From positions 1-64,000 of the forward strand of contig JANQWV010000047.1 of NCBI GenBank assembly GCA_030729695.1: a DNA stretch of 64,000 bases, in the 5' to 3' direction. The notes under the pieces are model-generated. The model was not told where the DNA came from and did not search any database. It worked only from the letters and a program-made list of their open reading frames with translations. Source of the DNA: Flavobacteriales bacterium (GTDB lineage Bacteria; Bacteroidota; Bacteroidia; Flavobacteriales_D; Sanyastnellaceae). Of the stretch, positions 49,661 through 61,203 are shown piece by piece (the first letter of the stretch is position 1; each line of letters begins with the position of its first letter). A program made the translations under genes and the position numbers.

Positions 49661-50800
49661 ATGAACTTCAAACAAGAAGAAAGCGAAGCAATGATCTCGC
49701 AAATGGTACGTGACTTCGCTGAAAAAGAGATCAGACCGAACGTCATGCACTGGGACGAAGAACAAATTTTTCCAAGAGAATTATTCAGCAAGATGGGTGA
49801 GCTCGGCCTTATGGGCGTCCTGGTTCCTTCAGCATATGGTGGGGCTGGATTGGGATACTACGAGTACATTTCATGTATTGTTGAAATTTCCAAGGTATGC
49901 GGCTCTATTGGATTAAGCGTTGCCGCACACAATTCACTTTGCACGAATCACATTTTGGAATTCGGAAACGAAGAACAGAAACAAAAATACCTTCCTAAAC
50001 TAGCTTCAGGCGAATGGGTTGGTGCTTGGGGACTAACTGAAGCGAATACAGGTTCAGATGCTATGCGCATGAAGTGCACCGCTGTTAAAGACGGTGAACA
50101 TTGGATCATCAACGGTACTAAGAACTGGATTACTCACGGAATTAGCGGTGAAGTTGCAGTTGTGCTTGTCCGCACGGGCGATCTTCTCGATTCACATGGA
50201 ATCACGGCCTTCATCGTTGAAAGAGATACACCGGGTTTCCGAGGAGGAAAAAAGGAAAACAAATTAGGCATGCGAGCATCAGAAACTGCTGAACTTATTT
50301 TCGAAGACTGCCGCATTCACGAAAGTCAGATTTTAGGAAAGGTTGGAGATGGATTCGTTCAAGCCATGAAAATATTAGATGGAGGAAGAATCAGTATTGG
50401 CGCACTTTCACTTGGCATAGCAAAGGGGGCGTACGAAGCCGCTGTTCAGTATTCGAAAGAAAGAGAACAGTTCGGAAAACCTATTTCTCAATTCCAAGCT
50501 ATCGCATTTAAAATTGCAGATATGAGTACCGATATCGAAGCTGCTGAATTGCTGCTTCTTCAAGCCGCTCACTTAAAAAACAGCAAAAAGAAACTCACCA
50601 AAGAATCAGCCATGGCGAAGTATTATGCCTCTGAAGTAGCAGTACGTGTGGCAACTGAGGCCGTTCAGATTTTTGGTGGTTATGGCTACACGAAAGACTT
50701 CCCTGTAGAGAAATTTTACCGCGATTCAAAACTTTGCACCATTGGTGAGGGAACCTCTGAAATTCAAAAATTAGTAATTTCTAGAGAAATTCTTAAATAA
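49661..50800 (+). CDS. Acyl-CoA dehydrogenase
   Basis: [49 protein letters not shown]. Confidence 0.95.
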   Translation: MNFKQEESEAMISQMVRDFAEKEIRPNVMHWDEEQIFPRELFSKMGELGLMGVLVPSAYGGAGLGYYEYISCIVEISKVCGSIGLSVAAHNSLCTNHILEFGNEEQKQKYLPKLASGEWVGAWGLTEANTGSDAMRMKCTAVKDGEHWIINGTKNWITHGISGEVAVVLVRTGDLLDSHGITAFIVERDTPGFRGGKKENKLGMRASETAELIFEDCRIHESQILGKVGDGFVQAMKILDGGRISIGALSLGIAKGAYEAAVQYSKEREQFGKPISQFQAIAFKIADMSTDIEAAELLLLQAAHLKNSKKKLTKESAMAKYYASEVAVRVATEAVQIFGGYGYTKDFPVEKFYRDSKLCTIGEGTSEIQKLVISREILK

Positions 50801-50802
50801 GA

Positions 50803-50833
50803 TTTGGATAATCAAAAAAGTTCATTACTTTTG
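50803..50833 (+). promoter_or_regulatory. Promoter TTTG-N19-TACTTTTG for rpsU
   Basis: Both -33 and -7 elements at 19-nt spacing. Confidence 0.7.
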
Positions 50834-50860
50834 TCGCCCAATTAAAGAAACAGAAAAGAC

Positions 50861-51055
50861 ATGTTAATTATTCCAGTAAAAGAAGGCGAAAGCATCGACA
50901 AAGCACTTAAGAAGTTCAAAAAGAAATTTGAAAGAACTGGTGTTGTTAAAGAATTGCGTGCTCGTCAACAATTCACTAAGCCAAGTGTTCGTCGTCGTGA
51001 CGAAATCAAACATGCTGTTTACATTGCTGCTATGAAGCGTGAAGAGAATTCTTAA
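50861..51055 (+). CDS. rpsU: Ribosomal protein S21
   Basis: IIPVKEGESIDKALKKFKKKFERTGVVKELRARQ. Confidence 0.97.
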   Translation: MLIIPVKEGESIDKALKKFKKKFERTGVVKELRARQQFTKPSVRRRDEIKHAVYIAAMKREENS

Positions 51056-51076
51056 TTGAGTTGAACAATATTTATG

Positions 51077-51112
51077 AAAGGTCTTGGGTTATCCCAAGAC
51101 CTTTTTTATTTT
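51077..51112 (+). terminator. rpsU terminator; overlaps the track's xerC-like ORF start
   Basis: aaggtcttggg-ttat-cccaagaccttttttattt. Confidence 0.88.
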
Positions 51113-51118
51113 CACCAA

Positions 51119-52009
51119 GTGAACACCACCCCATTCTTCGATTATCTAACCAGCGAAAAGAGATCCTCTGTTCACACTGTCTCTGCTTATCGCAGCGACA
51201 TCGGTCAATTCGAAGAATTTATGCAGCTTCATTTCGAAATCGCTGAAATTGCTTCAGTCAATTCTACGCATGTCAGAAGCTGGATAAGCGAGTTGATGAC
51301 TCAAGAAATATCTGAACGAAGTATTCATCGTAAACTATCAGCACTGAATGCATGGTTTCGATTCTTGCTCAAGCGAAAAGAAATCAGTGTCAATCCAGCT
51401 AAAGGTGTCACCAAACCCAAACGCCCCTCTCGCCTTCCTGAAACGCTGCAAGAGCAGCAAGGTTTGGATTTATATCGACTCGAAGATACAGAAATTTCCT
51501 CAGAGAAAGAAAATGCACTACTTATTCAGTTGTTTTATGAAACGGGTATTCGTCTGTCAGAAATGATGGGATTAAAGCACAAGGACATTGACTTCGGGAT
51601 TGGTCAAATTAAAGTTTTAGGGAAGCGAAACAAAGTAAGGTACGTGCCCGTTAATGATGACATGATACAGAAGTTGAAACGACATATGGTAGAGTCACAT
51701 TCCATTGGCGCTGATAGTGCCTTGTTTCAGAATGAAAAGGGACAAGCTTTAAGCCGATCAAGTTTTTACCGAAAAGTAAAATCCGCTCTATCGCTTGTTA
51801 CGACACAAAAGAAAAAAAGTCCGCACGTATTGCGTCACAGCTTTGCAACGCACATGCTAAACAATGGTGCTGACTTAAATCACATAAAGGAAATACTCGG
51901 ACATGCTAATTTAGCAGCAACACAAGTGTATACGCATCTGAGCACGGATCGTTTGAAGAGAATTCACGCTCACCTGCACCCAAGAGAAAATAAACCACCT
52001 AAAAATTAA
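51119..52009 (+). CDS. Tyrosine recombinase XerC/XerD-like; likely GTG start
   Basis: Catalytic ETGIRLSEM, HVLRHSFATHML, LGHANLAATQVYTH; upstream ORF extension lies in the rpsU terminator. Confidence 0.92.
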   Translation: MNTTPFFDYLTSEKRSSVHTVSAYRSDIGQFEEFMQLHFEIAEIASVNSTHVRSWISELMTQEISERSIHRKLSALNAWFRFLLKRKEISVNPAKGVTKPKRPSRLPETLQEQQGLDLYRLEDTEISSEKENALLIQLFYETGIRLSEMMGLKHKDIDFGIGQIKVLGKRNKVRYVPVNDDMIQKLKRHMVESHSIGADSALFQNEKGQALSRSSFYRKVKSALSLVTTQKKKSPHVLRHSFATHMLNNGADLNHIKEILGHANLAATQVYTHLSTDRLKRIHAHLHPRENKPPKN

Positions 52010-52014
52010 TCGCT

Positions 52015-52305
52015 ATGCAAATCACAGTTCAAAGCATTCATTTCGACGCCGATGTTAAATTGATCGAATTCGCAGAAGACAAAACAAAGAAATTAGGTGT
52101 TTTTCACCCTGCAATTCACAAAGCTGAAATTATTTTAAGACTGGACAAAAATGCCGACCAAGAAAACAAAATCGCCGAGATTTTATTAAAAGTCCCTGGA
52201 ACAGAGCTCTTTGCAAAAAAGCAATGCAAGTCATTTGAAGAATCTGTAGATTTGGCCGTAGATGCTTTGAAGCGTCAGATTGAAAAAAATAAGGAAAAGC
52301 AGTAA
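52015..52305 (+). CDS. Ribosome hibernation promoting factor-like
   Basis: MQITVQSIHFDADVKLIEFAEDKTKKLGVF; short HPF/RaiA layout. Confidence 0.85.
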   Translation: MQITVQSIHFDADVKLIEFAEDKTKKLGVFHPAIHKAEIILRLDKNADQENKIAEILLKVPGTELFAKKQCKSFEESVDLAVDALKRQIEKNKEKQ

Positions 52306-52321
52306 AAAAATTGCTTTAGAG

Positions 52322-52352
52322 TTTGGATATGTAAAAATAATAACTACATTTG
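52322..52352 (+). promoter_or_regulatory. Promoter TTTG-N19-TACATTTG for tRNA cluster
   Basis: Both consensus elements at 19-nt spacing. Confidence 0.7.
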
Positions 52353-52417
52353 CACCCCTAATTTACGGATTAGGGGTGTTTTGTTGTAGTTCTTTGAATC
52401 ACTAAAAACGTTTTTAC

Positions 52418-52491
52418 GCCGGTGTAGCTCAGCTGGCCAGAGCAGCTGATTTGTAATCAGCTGGTCGGGGGTTCGAATCCCTCCACCGGCT
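52418..52491 (+). tRNA. tRNA-Thr (TGT)
   Basis: Cloverleaf; loop TTTGTAA; encoded CCA follows. Confidence 0.95.
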
Positions 52492-52496
52492 CCAAA

Positions 52497-52579
52497 GGGG
52501 AGATACTCAAGCGGCCAACGAGGACAGACTGTAAATCTGTTGGTGTACACCTTCACAGGTTCGAATCCTGTTCTCCCCA
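52497..52579 (+). tRNA. tRNA-Tyr (GTA)
   Basis: Class II cloverleaf with long variable arm; loop CTGTAAA. Confidence 0.95.
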
Positions 52580-52624
52580 CTCTTTAGCGGCTAATAGGGT
52601 GGAATGACTGTCGGTCACTTAAAA

Positions 52625-52697
52625 GCGGGAGTAGCTCAGTTGGTAGAGCATTAGCCTTCCAAGCTAAATGTCGCGAGTTCGAGCCTCGTCTCCCGCT
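52625..52697 (+). tRNA. tRNA-Gly (TCC)
   Basis: Cloverleaf; loop CTTCCAA. Confidence 0.95.
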
Positions 52698-52711
52698 CTA
52701 CTTCCCCATCA

Positions 52712-52783
<72 letters not shown>

Positions 52784-52901
52784 CTACAGAGTAATATAAG
52801 AAAATTTTAGCGTAAACGTGCTAAGTGATTGAAGTCTTGCAATAGAACAAATAGAAAAGGCTATTAAATTAAAGCGATAAAAAACACAAAAAAAACAACC
52901 A

Positions 52902-54089
52902 ATGGCTAAAGAATCATTTGACCGTTCCAAACCCCACGTGAACATTGGAACTATTGGTCACGTAGACCACGGTAAAACTACGTTAACCGCTGCCATCACT
53001 ACTGTTTTGGCTAATGCAGGTTTAGCAGAGAAGCGTGATTTCGCTTCTATCGACAACGCTCCAGAAGAAAAAGAGCGTGGTATCACTATCAACACTGCGC
53101 ACGTTGAGTACGCTACAGAAAACCGTCACTACGCTCACGTTGACTGTCCAGGTCACGCCGATTACGTTAAGAACATGGTTACTGGTGCTGCACAAATGGA
53201 CGGTGCTATCTTAGTTGTTGCAGCTACAGATGGTCCAATGCCACAAACACGTGAGCACATTCTATTAGGTCGCCAAGTTGGAGTTCCACGTATCGTGGTA
53301 TTCATGAACAAAGTTGACATGGTAGACGATCCAGAATTGCTTGAGTTAGTTGAAATGGAAATTCGTGAATTACTTTCATTCTACGAATATGACGGAGACA
53401 ACACTCCAGTTATCCAAGGTTCTGCTTTGGGTGCATTAAACGGAGATGCTAAATGGGTAGCTATAGTTATGGAATTAATGGCTGCAGTTGACTCTTGGAT
53501 TCCAATCCCTCCGCGTGAAACTGAAAAACCATTCTTGATGTCTGTTGAAGACGTGTTCACGATCACTGGTCGTGGTACTGTTGCAACTGGACGTATCGAG
53601 CGTGGTGTAATCAACACAGGTAACGAGGTTGATATCATTGGTTTCAACGAAGAAAAATTGAAGTCAGTTTGTACTGGAGTTGAAATGTTCCGTAAGATCT
53701 TAGATCGCGGAGAAGCTGGTGACAACGTTGGTTTGTTGTTGCGTGGTATTGAAAAGAGCGATATCCGTCGTGGTATGGTTATCTGTGCTCCAGGTTCAAT
53801 CAACCCTCACACTGAATTCAAAGCTGAGATCTACGTATTGAAGAAAGAAGAAGGTGGGCGTCACACTCCATTCCATAACAAATACCGTCCACAGTTCTAC
53901 TTCCGTACAACTGACGTAACTGGAGAGATTTCTCTAGATGCTGGTCGCGAAATGGTACTTCCTGGTGATAACGTATCTATCACAGTTAAGTTGATTGCTC
54001 CAATCGCAATGGATAAAGGTCTTCGTTTCGCAATCCGCGAAGGTGGCCGTACCGTTGGTGCTGGACAAGTAACTGATATCATTAAGTAA
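52902..54089 (+). CDS. tuf: Elongation factor Tu
   Basis: [35 protein letters not shown]. Confidence 0.98.
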   Translation: MAKESFDRSKPHVNIGTIGHVDHGKTTLTAAITTVLANAGLAEKRDFASIDNAPEEKERGITINTAHVEYATENRHYAHVDCPGHADYVKNMVTGAAQMDGAILVVAATDGPMPQTREHILLGRQVGVPRIVVFMNKVDMVDDPELLELVEMEIRELLSFYEYDGDNTPVIQGSALGALNGDAKWVAIVMELMAAVDSWIPIPPRETEKPFLMSVEDVFTITGRGTVATGRIERGVINTGNEVDIIGFNEEKLKSVCTGVEMFRKILDRGEAGDNVGLLLRGIEKSDIRRGMVICAPGSINPHTEFKAEIYVLKKEEGGRHTPFHNKYRPQFYFRTTDVTGEISLDAGREMVLPGDNVSITVKLIAPIAMDKGLRFAIREGGRTVGAGQVTDIIK

Positions 54090-54104
54090 TTTTTACTACA
54101 CATA

Positions 54105-54142
54105 GTGAAGACGGAAACTGCATAAGTTTCTGTCTTCACTTT
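54105..54142 (+). terminator. Hairpin downstream of tuf
   Basis: gtgaagacggaaact-gcat-aagtttctgtcttcac then TTTT. Confidence 0.65.
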
Positions 54143-54164
54143 TGACATTTATAGAAACAACCTT

Positions 54165-54235
54165 ACGGGCGTAGTTCAATGGTAGAATAGCGGTCTCCAA
54201 AACCGTTGATCTTGGTTCGAGTCCAGGCGCCCGTG
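54165..54235 (+). tRNA. tRNA-Trp (CCA)
   Basis: Cloverleaf; loop CTCCAAA. Confidence 0.95.
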
Positions 54236-54250
54236 CGAAAATTAAAAGTT

Positions 54251-54448
54251 ATGGCAGCAATTATCACATATTTGAAGGAATCATACGATGAGTTGATGAA
54301 CAAGGTAACTTGGCCTACTTGGAAGGAATTACAAGAAAGCACAGTGCTTACATTCATTTCAATTCTAGTATTTGGAGCTTTGATTTTCTTAATGGACTTT
54401 GCCTTTGGCAAAGGAATCATTAAGATGATTTATGATTTTATTGCCTAA
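54251..54448 (+). CDS. secE: Preprotein translocase subunit SecE
   Basis: ESYDELMNKVTWPTWKELQESTVLTFISILVFG; between tRNA-Trp and nusG. Confidence 0.95.
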   Translation: MAAIITYLKESYDELMNKVTWPTWKELQESTVLTFISILVFGALIFLMDFAFGKGIIKMIYDFIA

Positions 54449-54465
54449 CTTAACAACTCGGAATA

Positions 54466-55014
54466 ATGAGCGACATTGAAAAAAAGTGGTACGTGGTTCG
54501 CGCCATTAGCGGGAAGGAAAAAAAGGTTAAGGAATTTATTGAGAGCGAAATTAAAGCTCGTGGTCTTCAAGATTACGTGAGCCAAGTTCTTATTCCAACC
54601 GAGAAAGTTTTCCAAATCCGTAATGGGAAGAAAGTGAGCAAAGAGCGTAGCTACCTTCCGGGTTATGTCTTAATTGAAGCTAATCTAATCGGAGAAGTAC
54701 CTCACATTATTCGCAACGTGACCAACGTGATCGGATTCTTAGGTGCTGAGAAGAGAGGTGAGCCTATCGCTCTTCGCTTATCTGAGGTGAATCGCATTTT
54801 AGGCAAAGTAGATGAGTTAGCAGAAACTGGTGAAGAGTTAAACATTCCATTTGTAGTTGGAGAGAACGTAAAGGTTATCGACGGTCCGTTCAATAACTTC
54901 AGCGCTATAGTGGAAGAGATTAACGAAGACAAAAAGAAGTTAACTGTTAGTGTTAAGATTTTTGGACGCAAGACTCCTGTGGAGTTGAGCTATATGCAAG
55001 TAGAAAAAGAATAA
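54466..55014 (+). CDS. nusG: Transcription termination/antitermination protein NusG
   Basis: KWYVVRAISGKEKKVKEFIE; LPGYVLIEA; VKVIDGPFNNFSAIVEEI. Confidence 0.97.
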   Translation: MSDIEKKWYVVRAISGKEKKVKEFIESEIKARGLQDYVSQVLIPTEKVFQIRNGKKVSKERSYLPGYVLIEANLIGEVPHIIRNVTNVIGFLGAEKRGEPIALRLSEVNRILGKVDELAETGEELNIPFVVGENVKVIDGPFNNFSAIVEEINEDKKKLTVSVKIFGRKTPVELSYMQVEKE

Positions 55015-55024
55015 ACGCGCTTTT

Positions 55025-55074
55025 GGTGTTTAACGTAATCTTATAAGGTTACGCTTCGCTTCCCGTTAAGCACC
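55025..55074 (+). promoter_or_regulatory. Structured leader upstream of rplK-rplA (possible L1 autoregulatory element)
   Basis: Outer GGTGTTTAACG/CGTTAAGCACC and inner CGTAATCTTATAAGGTTACG inverted repeats. Confidence 0.45.
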
Positions 55075-55100
55075 GGAACAAAATAAATAAAATAAGTAAT

Positions 55101-55538
55101 ATGGCGAAAGAAGTAGCTGGTTTTGTAAAGCTGCAAATCAAAGGAGGCGCCGCTAACCCTGCACCACCAGTAGGACCTGCATTAGGTTCTAAAGGTGTAA
55201 ACATCATGGAGTTCTGTAAGCAATTCAATGCTAGAACTCAAGATAAAGCTGGAAAAGTGTGCCCTGTGTTAATTACTGTTTACAAGGATAAATCCTTCGA
55301 CTTTGTAATTAAGACTGCTCCTGCCGCTGTTCAACTGTTAGATGCCGCCAAAGCTAAGCAAGGTGCTGCAGAACCTAACCGTCAGAAAGTGGGTAGCGTA
55401 ACTTGGGAACAAGTTAAAGCTATTGCAGAAGATAAAATGCCTGACTTAAACTGTTTTACCGTTGAGTCTGCCATGAAAATGGTAGCTGGTACAGCACGTA
55501 GTCTAGGTATACAAGTAACCGGTGAACGCCCTTTTTAA
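55101..55538 (+). CDS. rplK: Ribosomal protein L11
   Basis: [36 protein letters not shown]. Confidence 0.98.
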   Translation: MAKEVAGFVKLQIKGGAANPAPPVGPALGSKGVNIMEFCKQFNARTQDKAGKVCPVLITVYKDKSFDFVIKTAPAAVQLLDAAKAKQGAAEPNRQKVGSVTWEQVKAIAEDKMPDLNCFTVESAMKMVAGTARSLGIQVTGERPF

Positions 55539-55555
55539 TCAGAGGTAATTAAGCA

Positions 55556-56248
55556 ATGGGAACCCTCAGCAAAAAAATGAAAGCCGCAGTGGCACAGTAC
55601 GATAACACAAAAACGTACTCGTTGCCCGAAGCAGCGTCGCTTGTTAAGAAAATTACAAGCACAAAGTTTGACGCGTCTGTGGATCTTGCCGTTCGCCTCG
55701 GAGTAGACCCGAAAAAATCCAACCAAATGGTTCGTGGAACTGTATCACTTCCTCACGGAACTGGTAAAGACGTTCGCGTTTTAGTACTTTGTACTCCTGA
55801 CAAGGAAGCAGAGGCTAAAGCAGCAGGCGCAGACCACGTAGGATTAACGGAATACATCGACAAGATTAAGGGCGGATGGACCGACGTTGACGTTATTATT
55901 ACCACACCTAGCGTAATGGGACAGGTTGGAGCTTTAGGTAGAATTCTCGGTCCTCGAGGATTAATGCCTAACCCTAAAACCGGTACAGTTACGATGGATG
56001 TTGGAAAAGCTGTTACAGAAAAGAAGGCTGGTAATATCGACTTTAAAGTTGATAAAGCTGGTATCGTTCATGCAAGTATTGGTCGTGTGTCTTTCGATGC
56101 GCAACAATTGGCTGAAAATGCGAGTGAATTAATTTCTACTTTGGTGAAATTAAAGCCTTCTGCTGCAAAAGGAACTTATATGAAGAGCATCTATGTTTCT
56201 TCAACCATGAGTCCAAGTGTTCAAGTTGAAACCAAATCAGTGAGCTAA
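55556..56248 (+). CDS. rplA: Ribosomal protein L1
   Basis: [44 protein letters not shown]. Confidence 0.98.
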   Translation: MGTLSKKMKAAVAQYDNTKTYSLPEAASLVKKITSTKFDASVDLAVRLGVDPKKSNQMVRGTVSLPHGTGKDVRVLVLCTPDKEAEAKAAGADHVGLTEYIDKIKGGWTDVDVIITTPSVMGQVGALGRILGPRGLMPNPKTGTVTMDVGKAVTEKKAGNIDFKVDKAGIVHASIGRVSFDAQQLAENASELISTLVKLKPSAAKGTYMKSIYVSSTMSPSVQVETKSVS

Positions 56249-56277
56249 TCGCTGGTTAAATCGGAGGATTGTACTTT

Positions 56278-56790
56278 ATGAACAAAGAACAAAAGAACAC
56301 AGAAATCGCCGAGTTAGTGGAAATGTTGAGCAATGCTCCCATTTTATATATCACTGACACGGTTTCCTTAAACGCCGAGGCAACCAGCAATCTTCGTCGC
56401 GAATGCTTCAAACAAAACGTGCAAATGCGCGTGGTGAAAAACACCTTGTTGAAGAAAGCGATGGAGCGTGTTGAAGGAACTGACTTCTCTGGTCTATACC
56501 CTGTGCTGAAAGGCAATACAGCGGTAATGATTGCAGAAGTTGCAAACGTTCCAGCTCGTTTGATTAAGGATTTCAGAAAAGGTACAAATAAGCCAGCCCT
56601 TAAAGGTGCGCTTATTCGTGAAGACATATACGTTGGAGATGATCAGTTAGACACCCTTGTTGCTCTGAAGAGCAAAGAAGAGTTGGTTGGCGAAATCATT
56701 GGATTGTTGCAGTCACCTGCTCGCAACGTTATTTCTGCACTTTTGAACCATGCTGAAAAACAAGAAGCGCAAGAGGAACATAGCGCCTAA
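56278..56790 (+). CDS. rplJ: Ribosomal protein L10
   Basis: Position and L10-like sequence between rplA and rplL; ATG 56278. Confidence 0.95.
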   Translation: MNKEQKNTEIAELVEMLSNAPILYITDTVSLNAEATSNLRRECFKQNVQMRVVKNTLLKKAMERVEGTDFSGLYPVLKGNTAVMIAEVANVPARLIKDFRKGTNKPALKGALIREDIYVGDDQLDTLVALKSKEELVGEIIGLLQSPARNVISALLNHAEKQEAQEEHSA

Positions 56791-56830
56791 TATGTTCCAA
56801 TTTTAATAGAAACGATTAATATCAAATACA

Positions 56831-57202
56831 ATGGCAGATTTGAAAGCAATGGCTGAAGGCCTCGTTAATCTTACCGTTAAGGAAGTTAACGAATTAGCTA
56901 CCATTTTAAAAGACGATTATGGAATTGAGCCAGCTGCTGCGGCAGTTGTTATGGCTGGTCCAGGCGCTGGTGCTGCAGCTGCAGAAGAGCAAACATCTTT
57001 CGATGTTATTCTTGCTGATGCAGGTCCAAACAAATTAGCAATAGTTAAATTAGTGAAAGATCTTACTGGTCTTGGCTTGAAAGAAGCTAAAGATGTAGTA
57101 GACAAAGCTCCATCTCCTTTGAAAGAAGGTGTTTCTAAAGACGAAGCAAACGGCTTGAAAACACAACTTGAAGAAGCAGGAGCAAAAGTTGAAATCAAGT
57201 AA
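56831..57202 (+). CDS. rplL: Ribosomal protein L7/L12
   Basis: [36 protein letters not shown]. Confidence 0.98.
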   Translation: MADLKAMAEGLVNLTVKEVNELATILKDDYGIEPAAAAVVMAGPGAGAAAAEEQTSFDVILADAGPNKLAIVKLVKDLTGLGLKEAKDVVDKAPSPLKEGVSKDEANGLKTQLEEAGAKVEIK

Positions 57203-57222
57203 GATTACGACATTGAACCTCA

Positions 57223-57266
57223 GTTTAGGCCTTACCTTCGGGTGGGCCTAAACTTGTTTTTTATTT
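57223..57266 (+). terminator. rplL-rpoB intergenic hairpin with T-rich tail (attenuator candidate)
   Basis: gtttaggcc...ggcctaaac followed by ttgttttttattt. Confidence 0.7.
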
Positions 57267-57327
57267 CATGACGGGAAAGCCCGTCAGTTTTTGTGCATAG
57301 GATTTATAACCTTTAAAACGAAACACT

Positions 57328-60300
57328 TTGGCAACGCTAAAGAAACTAACTGAGCGAGTTAATTACTCCTCGACCAAAAATTTTTACGAGTACCCTGATT
57401 TCCTAGAAATTCAGCTAGCCTCGTTTAAAGAGTTTTTTCAACTCGAAACCAATCCTGAAAACCGAGTATCAGAAGGTCTATTCAAAGTATTCTCTGAGAA
57501 CTTCCCTATTACAGACACGCGCAACCAGTTCGTGTTGGAGTTCCTAGATTACTTCATCGACCCTCCGAGATATACCATAGAAGAGTGTATCGAACGCGGA
57601 CTTACGTACAGCGTTCCTCTTAAAGCGAAATTAAAACTTTATTGTACCGACCCAGAACACGAAGATTTCGAAACCATCGTGCAAGACGTATACTTGGGTA
57701 CCATTCCTTACATGACCCCTCAAGGTTCGTTCGTGATCAATGGTGCTGAGCGTGTAATTGTTTCTCAATTGCACCGTTCTCCAGGTGTGTTCTTCGGTCA
57801 ATCACGTCACGCGAATGGCACCAAATTGTATTCTGCTCGTATCATTCCATTCAAGGGTTCTTGGATTGAATTCGCGACAGACATCAACAATGCCATGTAC
57901 GCTTATATCGATCGTAAAAAGAAGTTACCTGTAACTACCCTACTTCGTGCTATCGGATTCGAAAGCGATCGTGAAATCCTTGAAATATTCAACCTTGCTG
58001 AAGAAGTTAAAGTTTCTAAAGCTGGATTGAAAAAAGTTGTAGGTCGTAAACTAGCAGCACGTGTGTTGAAAGTTTGGATCGAAGACTTCGTAGATGAAGA
58101 TACTTCTGAAGTAGTTTCTATCGAGCGTAACGAGTTGATCCTTGATCGTGACGTTGTTCTTGAAGATGCACACATCGATATTATCGTTGAAAGCGGAACT
58201 AAAGTAATCGTTCTTCACAAAGAAGAGTCGAATGCTGCTGATTTCACTTTGATTCACAACACCCTTCAGAAAGATACTACCAACTCTGAAAAAGAAGCGG
58301 TTGAGTATATCTATCGTCAATTGCGTAACGCTGAACCACCAGATTTGGAAACAGCTCGTGGCGTAATCGACAAGTTGTTCTTCTCTGAACAACGTTATGA
58401 CCTTGGTGAAGTAGGACGTTTCCGTATCAACCGCAAGTTGGGATTGAACATGTCTCTTGATCAACGTACATTAACGAAAGACGATATCTTAAGCATCATT
58501 CGTTACTTAATCGAGTTGGTTAACTCGAAGGCAGACGTAGATGATATTGACCACTTGTCGAACCGTCGTGTTCGTACAGTTGGTGAACAACTATACAATC
58601 AATTCGCAGTAGGTTTAACTCGTATGGCTCGTACCATTCGTGAGCGTATGAACGTTCGTGATAACGAGGTCTTCACTCCTATCGACTTGATTAACGCAAA
58701 AACATTAAGCTCGGTTATCAACTCGTTCTTCGGAACCAACCAGCTTTCTCAGTTCATGGACCAAACGAACCCACTTTCCGAAGTTACCCACAAGCGCCGT
58801 ATGTCGGCACTTGGTCCAGGTGGACTTTCGCGTGAGCGTGCAGGTTTCGAGGTTCGTGACGTACACTACACCCACTACGGTCGCTTGTGTACAATTGAAA
58901 CTCCTGAAGGACCAAACATTGGTTTGATTTCTTCTCTTTGCGTTTATGCTAAAATTAACAAATTAGGTTTCATTGAAACTCCTTACCGCAAGGTTGAAAA
59001 TGGTAAAGTTTCAATGAACAACAACGGAGTAACATACCTTACTGCTGAGGACGAAGATTCTAAAGTAATTGCACAAGCAATTGCAGATATCGATGATTCA
59101 GGTAAGTTCCAAGGAACAAAAGTGAAAGCTCGCTTGGAAGGTGACTTCCCAGTTATCGCTCCAGCAGCTGTTGCATACATGGACGTTGCTCCAAACCAAA
59201 TCGCTTCCATCGCGGCATCGCTTATTCCTTTCTTGGAGCATGATGATGCTAACCGTGCGTTGATGGGATCGAACATGATGCGTCAAGCCGTACCACTTCT
59301 TCGTCCAGAAGCTCCTATTGTTGGAACTGGATTGGAAGCATACGTTGCTAAAGATTCTCGTGTTCTTCTTACCGCAGAAGGTGATGGTGTGATTGAATAC
59401 GTAGATAGCGAAGAAATTCGTATCAAATACAAGAGAAACGAAGACGATGAGTTGGTTAGTTTCGACAGCGCTACGAAGTCTTACAACGTTCGCAAATTCG
59501 GAAAGACCAACCAAAGTATGTGTATCAACCTTCGCCCTATGGTGAAGAAAGGAGACAAAGTTACTTTTGGACAAATTTTGGTTGAAGGATATGCTACACG
59601 TAAAGGCGAACTTGCTTTAGGTCGTAACTTGAAAGTGGCATTCATGCCTTGGAAAGGTTACAACTTCGAGGATGCTATCGTGATTTCTGAGCGAGTTGTT
59701 CGTGATGACTGGTTCACTTCTATTCACATCGACGAGTACACCACTGAAGTGCGTGATACAAAACGTGGTGTTGAAGAATTGACTTCAGACATTCCAAACG
59801 TTAGCGAAGAGGCTACACGTGATCTTGATGAAAACGGTATCATTCGCGTTGGTGCTGAAGTTAAAGAAGGAGATATTCTTATTGGTAAAATCACTCCTAA
59901 AGGAGAAACTGATCCAACCCCGGAAGAAAAACTTCTTCGTGCAATCTTCGGTGAGCGCGCTGGTGATGTAAAAGACGCTTCGTTGAAAGTTCCACCAAGT
60001 GCAACAGGTGTTGTAATTGGAAAGAAATTGTTCAGCAGAACGGTTAAAGAAAAGAAAACAAAGAACAGTGCAGATAAAGCAGTTCTTGAAGCATTAGACA
60101 AAGACCACGATAAGGACAACGGTGAATTGAAAAAGATTCTTGTTGACAAGATTTTAGCTATCGTTAAAGATCTTCCTTGTCAAGGTGTATTCAACTACTT
60201 CAAAGAAGAGCAAATCAAAAAAGGAACGAAGTTCAATGCTAAAGTTCTTTCTGCAATTGATTACAGTGTTGTAAATACAGAGTCTTGGACGAAAGATGAA

Positions 60301-61152
60301 AAAGTGAATTCACTTATTCGTCGTTGCGTTCACAACTTCAACTTGAAGCACAACGAATTGTTGGGTTCGTACAAGCGTATGAAATTCCAATTAACTGTTG
60401 GAGACGAACTTCCAGCAGGTATCGTGAAGTTGGCGAAAGTTTATATTGCTCAAAAACGTAAATTACGTGTGGGTGATAAGATGGCTGGTCGTCACGGTAA
60501 CAAGGGTATTGTTGCGCGTATCGTTCGCGATGAAGACATGCCATTCTTGGAAGATGGAACTACAGTGGATATCGTGTTGAACCCACTAGGGGTACCATCA
60601 CGTATGAACTTAGGTCAGATTTACGAAACCATCTTAGGATGGGCTGGTCAAAAAACCGGACAATCTTTCGCAACGCCTATTTTCGATGGTGCATCTATGG
60701 ATGATATCATTAATCAAACAGACGCTGCAGGTGTTCCACGCTTTGGAGTAACTTACTTGTACGATGGTGGTACTGGTGTTCGTTTCGAACAACAAGCTAC
60801 TGTAGGTGTGATTTACATGATCAAACTGAGCCACATGGTAGACGATAAGATGCACGCTCGTTCAATCGGACCATACTCGTTGATTACACAACAACCATTG
60901 GGTGGTAAAGCACAATTCGGAGGTCAACGTTTCGGGGAGATGGAAGTATGGGCATTGGAAGCATACGGTGCTGCCAATATCCTTCAAGAAATTCTTACCG
61001 TTAAATCTGACGATGTAATCGGAAGAGCGAAGACATACGAAGCGATTGTTAAAGGAGATGCCATGCCACAGCCAGGTATTCCTGAATCGTTCAATGTATT
61101 GTTGCATGAGTTAAGAGGATTAGGATTAAGCATTAATCTGAATCAGAATTAA
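57328..61152 (+). CDS. rpoB: RNA polymerase beta subunit; TTG start
   Basis: Full-length RpoB with [12 protein letters not shown] motif. Confidence 0.98.
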   Translation: MATLKKLTERVNYSSTKNFYEYPDFLEIQLASFKEFFQLETNPENRVSEGLFKVFSENFPITDTRNQFVLEFLDYFIDPPRYTIEECIERGLTYSVPLKAKLKLYCTDPEHEDFETIVQDVYLGTIPYMTPQGSFVINGAERVIVSQLHRSPGVFFGQSRHANGTKLYSARIIPFKGSWIEFATDINNAMYAYIDRKKKLPVTTLLRAIGFESDREILEIFNLAEEVKVSKAGLKKVVGRKLAARVLKVWIEDFVDEDTSEVVSIERNELILDRDVVLEDAHIDIIVESGTKVIVLHKEESNAADFTLIHNTLQKDTTNSEKEAVEYIYRQLRNAEPPDLETARGVIDKLFFSEQRYDLGEVGRFRINRKLGLNMSLDQRTLTKDDILSIIRYLIELVNSKADVDDIDHLSNRRVRTVGEQLYNQFAVGLTRMARTIRERMNVRDNEVFTPIDLINAKTLSSVINSFFGTNQLSQFMDQTNPLSEVTHKRRMSALGPGGLSRERAGFEVRDVHYTHYGRLCTIETPEGPNIGLISSLCVYAKINKLGFIETPYRKVENGKVSMNNNGVTYLTAEDEDSKVIAQAIADIDDSGKFQGTKVKARLEGDFPVIAPAAVAYMDVAPNQIASIAASLIPFLEHDDANRALMGSNMMRQAVPLLRPEAPIVGTGLEAYVAKDSRVLLTAEGDGVIEYVDSEEIRIKYKRNEDDELVSFDSATKSYNVRKFGKTNQSMCINLRPMVKKGDKVTFGQILVEGYATRKGELALGRNLKVAFMPWKGYNFEDAIVISERVVRDDWFTSIHIDEYTTEVRDTKRGVEELTSDIPNVSEEATRDLDENGIIRVGAEVKEGDILIGKITPKGETDPTPEEKLLRAIFGERAGDVKDASLKVPPSATGVVIGKKLFSRTVKEKKTKNSADKAVLEALDKDHDKDNGELKKILVDKILAIVKDLPCQGVFNYFKEEQIKKGTKFNAKVLSAIDYSVVNTESWTKDEKVNSLIRRCVHNFNLKHNELLGSYKRMKFQLTVGDELPAGIVKLAKVYIAQKRKLRVGDKMAGRHGNKGIVARIVRDEDMPFLEDGTTVDIVLNPLGVPSRMNLGQIYETILGWAGQKTGQSFATPIFDGASMDDIINQTDAAGVPRFGVTYLYDGGTGVRFEQQATVGVIYMIKLSHMVDDKMHARSIGPYSLITQQPLGGKAQFGGQRFGEMEVWALEAYGAANILQEILTVKSDDVIGRAKTYEAIVKGDAMPQPGIPESFNVLLHELRGLGLSINLNQN

Positions 61153-61203
61153 TTCAACATACAACGAAAAGAAATTTTAACATAGACATTCAAACTGCAC
61201 AAA

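Noticed and set aside
51074-51118. N-terminal extension MKGLGLSQDLFYFHQ of the XerC-like ORF
   Set aside because: This segment is the rpsU intrinsic terminator; GTG 51119 is a better start
51119-52009. Integrase marking a mobile element beside the tRNA cluster
   Set aside because: Looks like a housekeeping XerC/XerD-type recombinase between rpsU and hpf-like gene; no attachment-site repeats or cargo seen
53381-53803. Minus-strand ORFs in tuf, rpoB and rpoC
   Set aside because: Codon-biased core genes often leave long antisense frames; translations look non-protein-like
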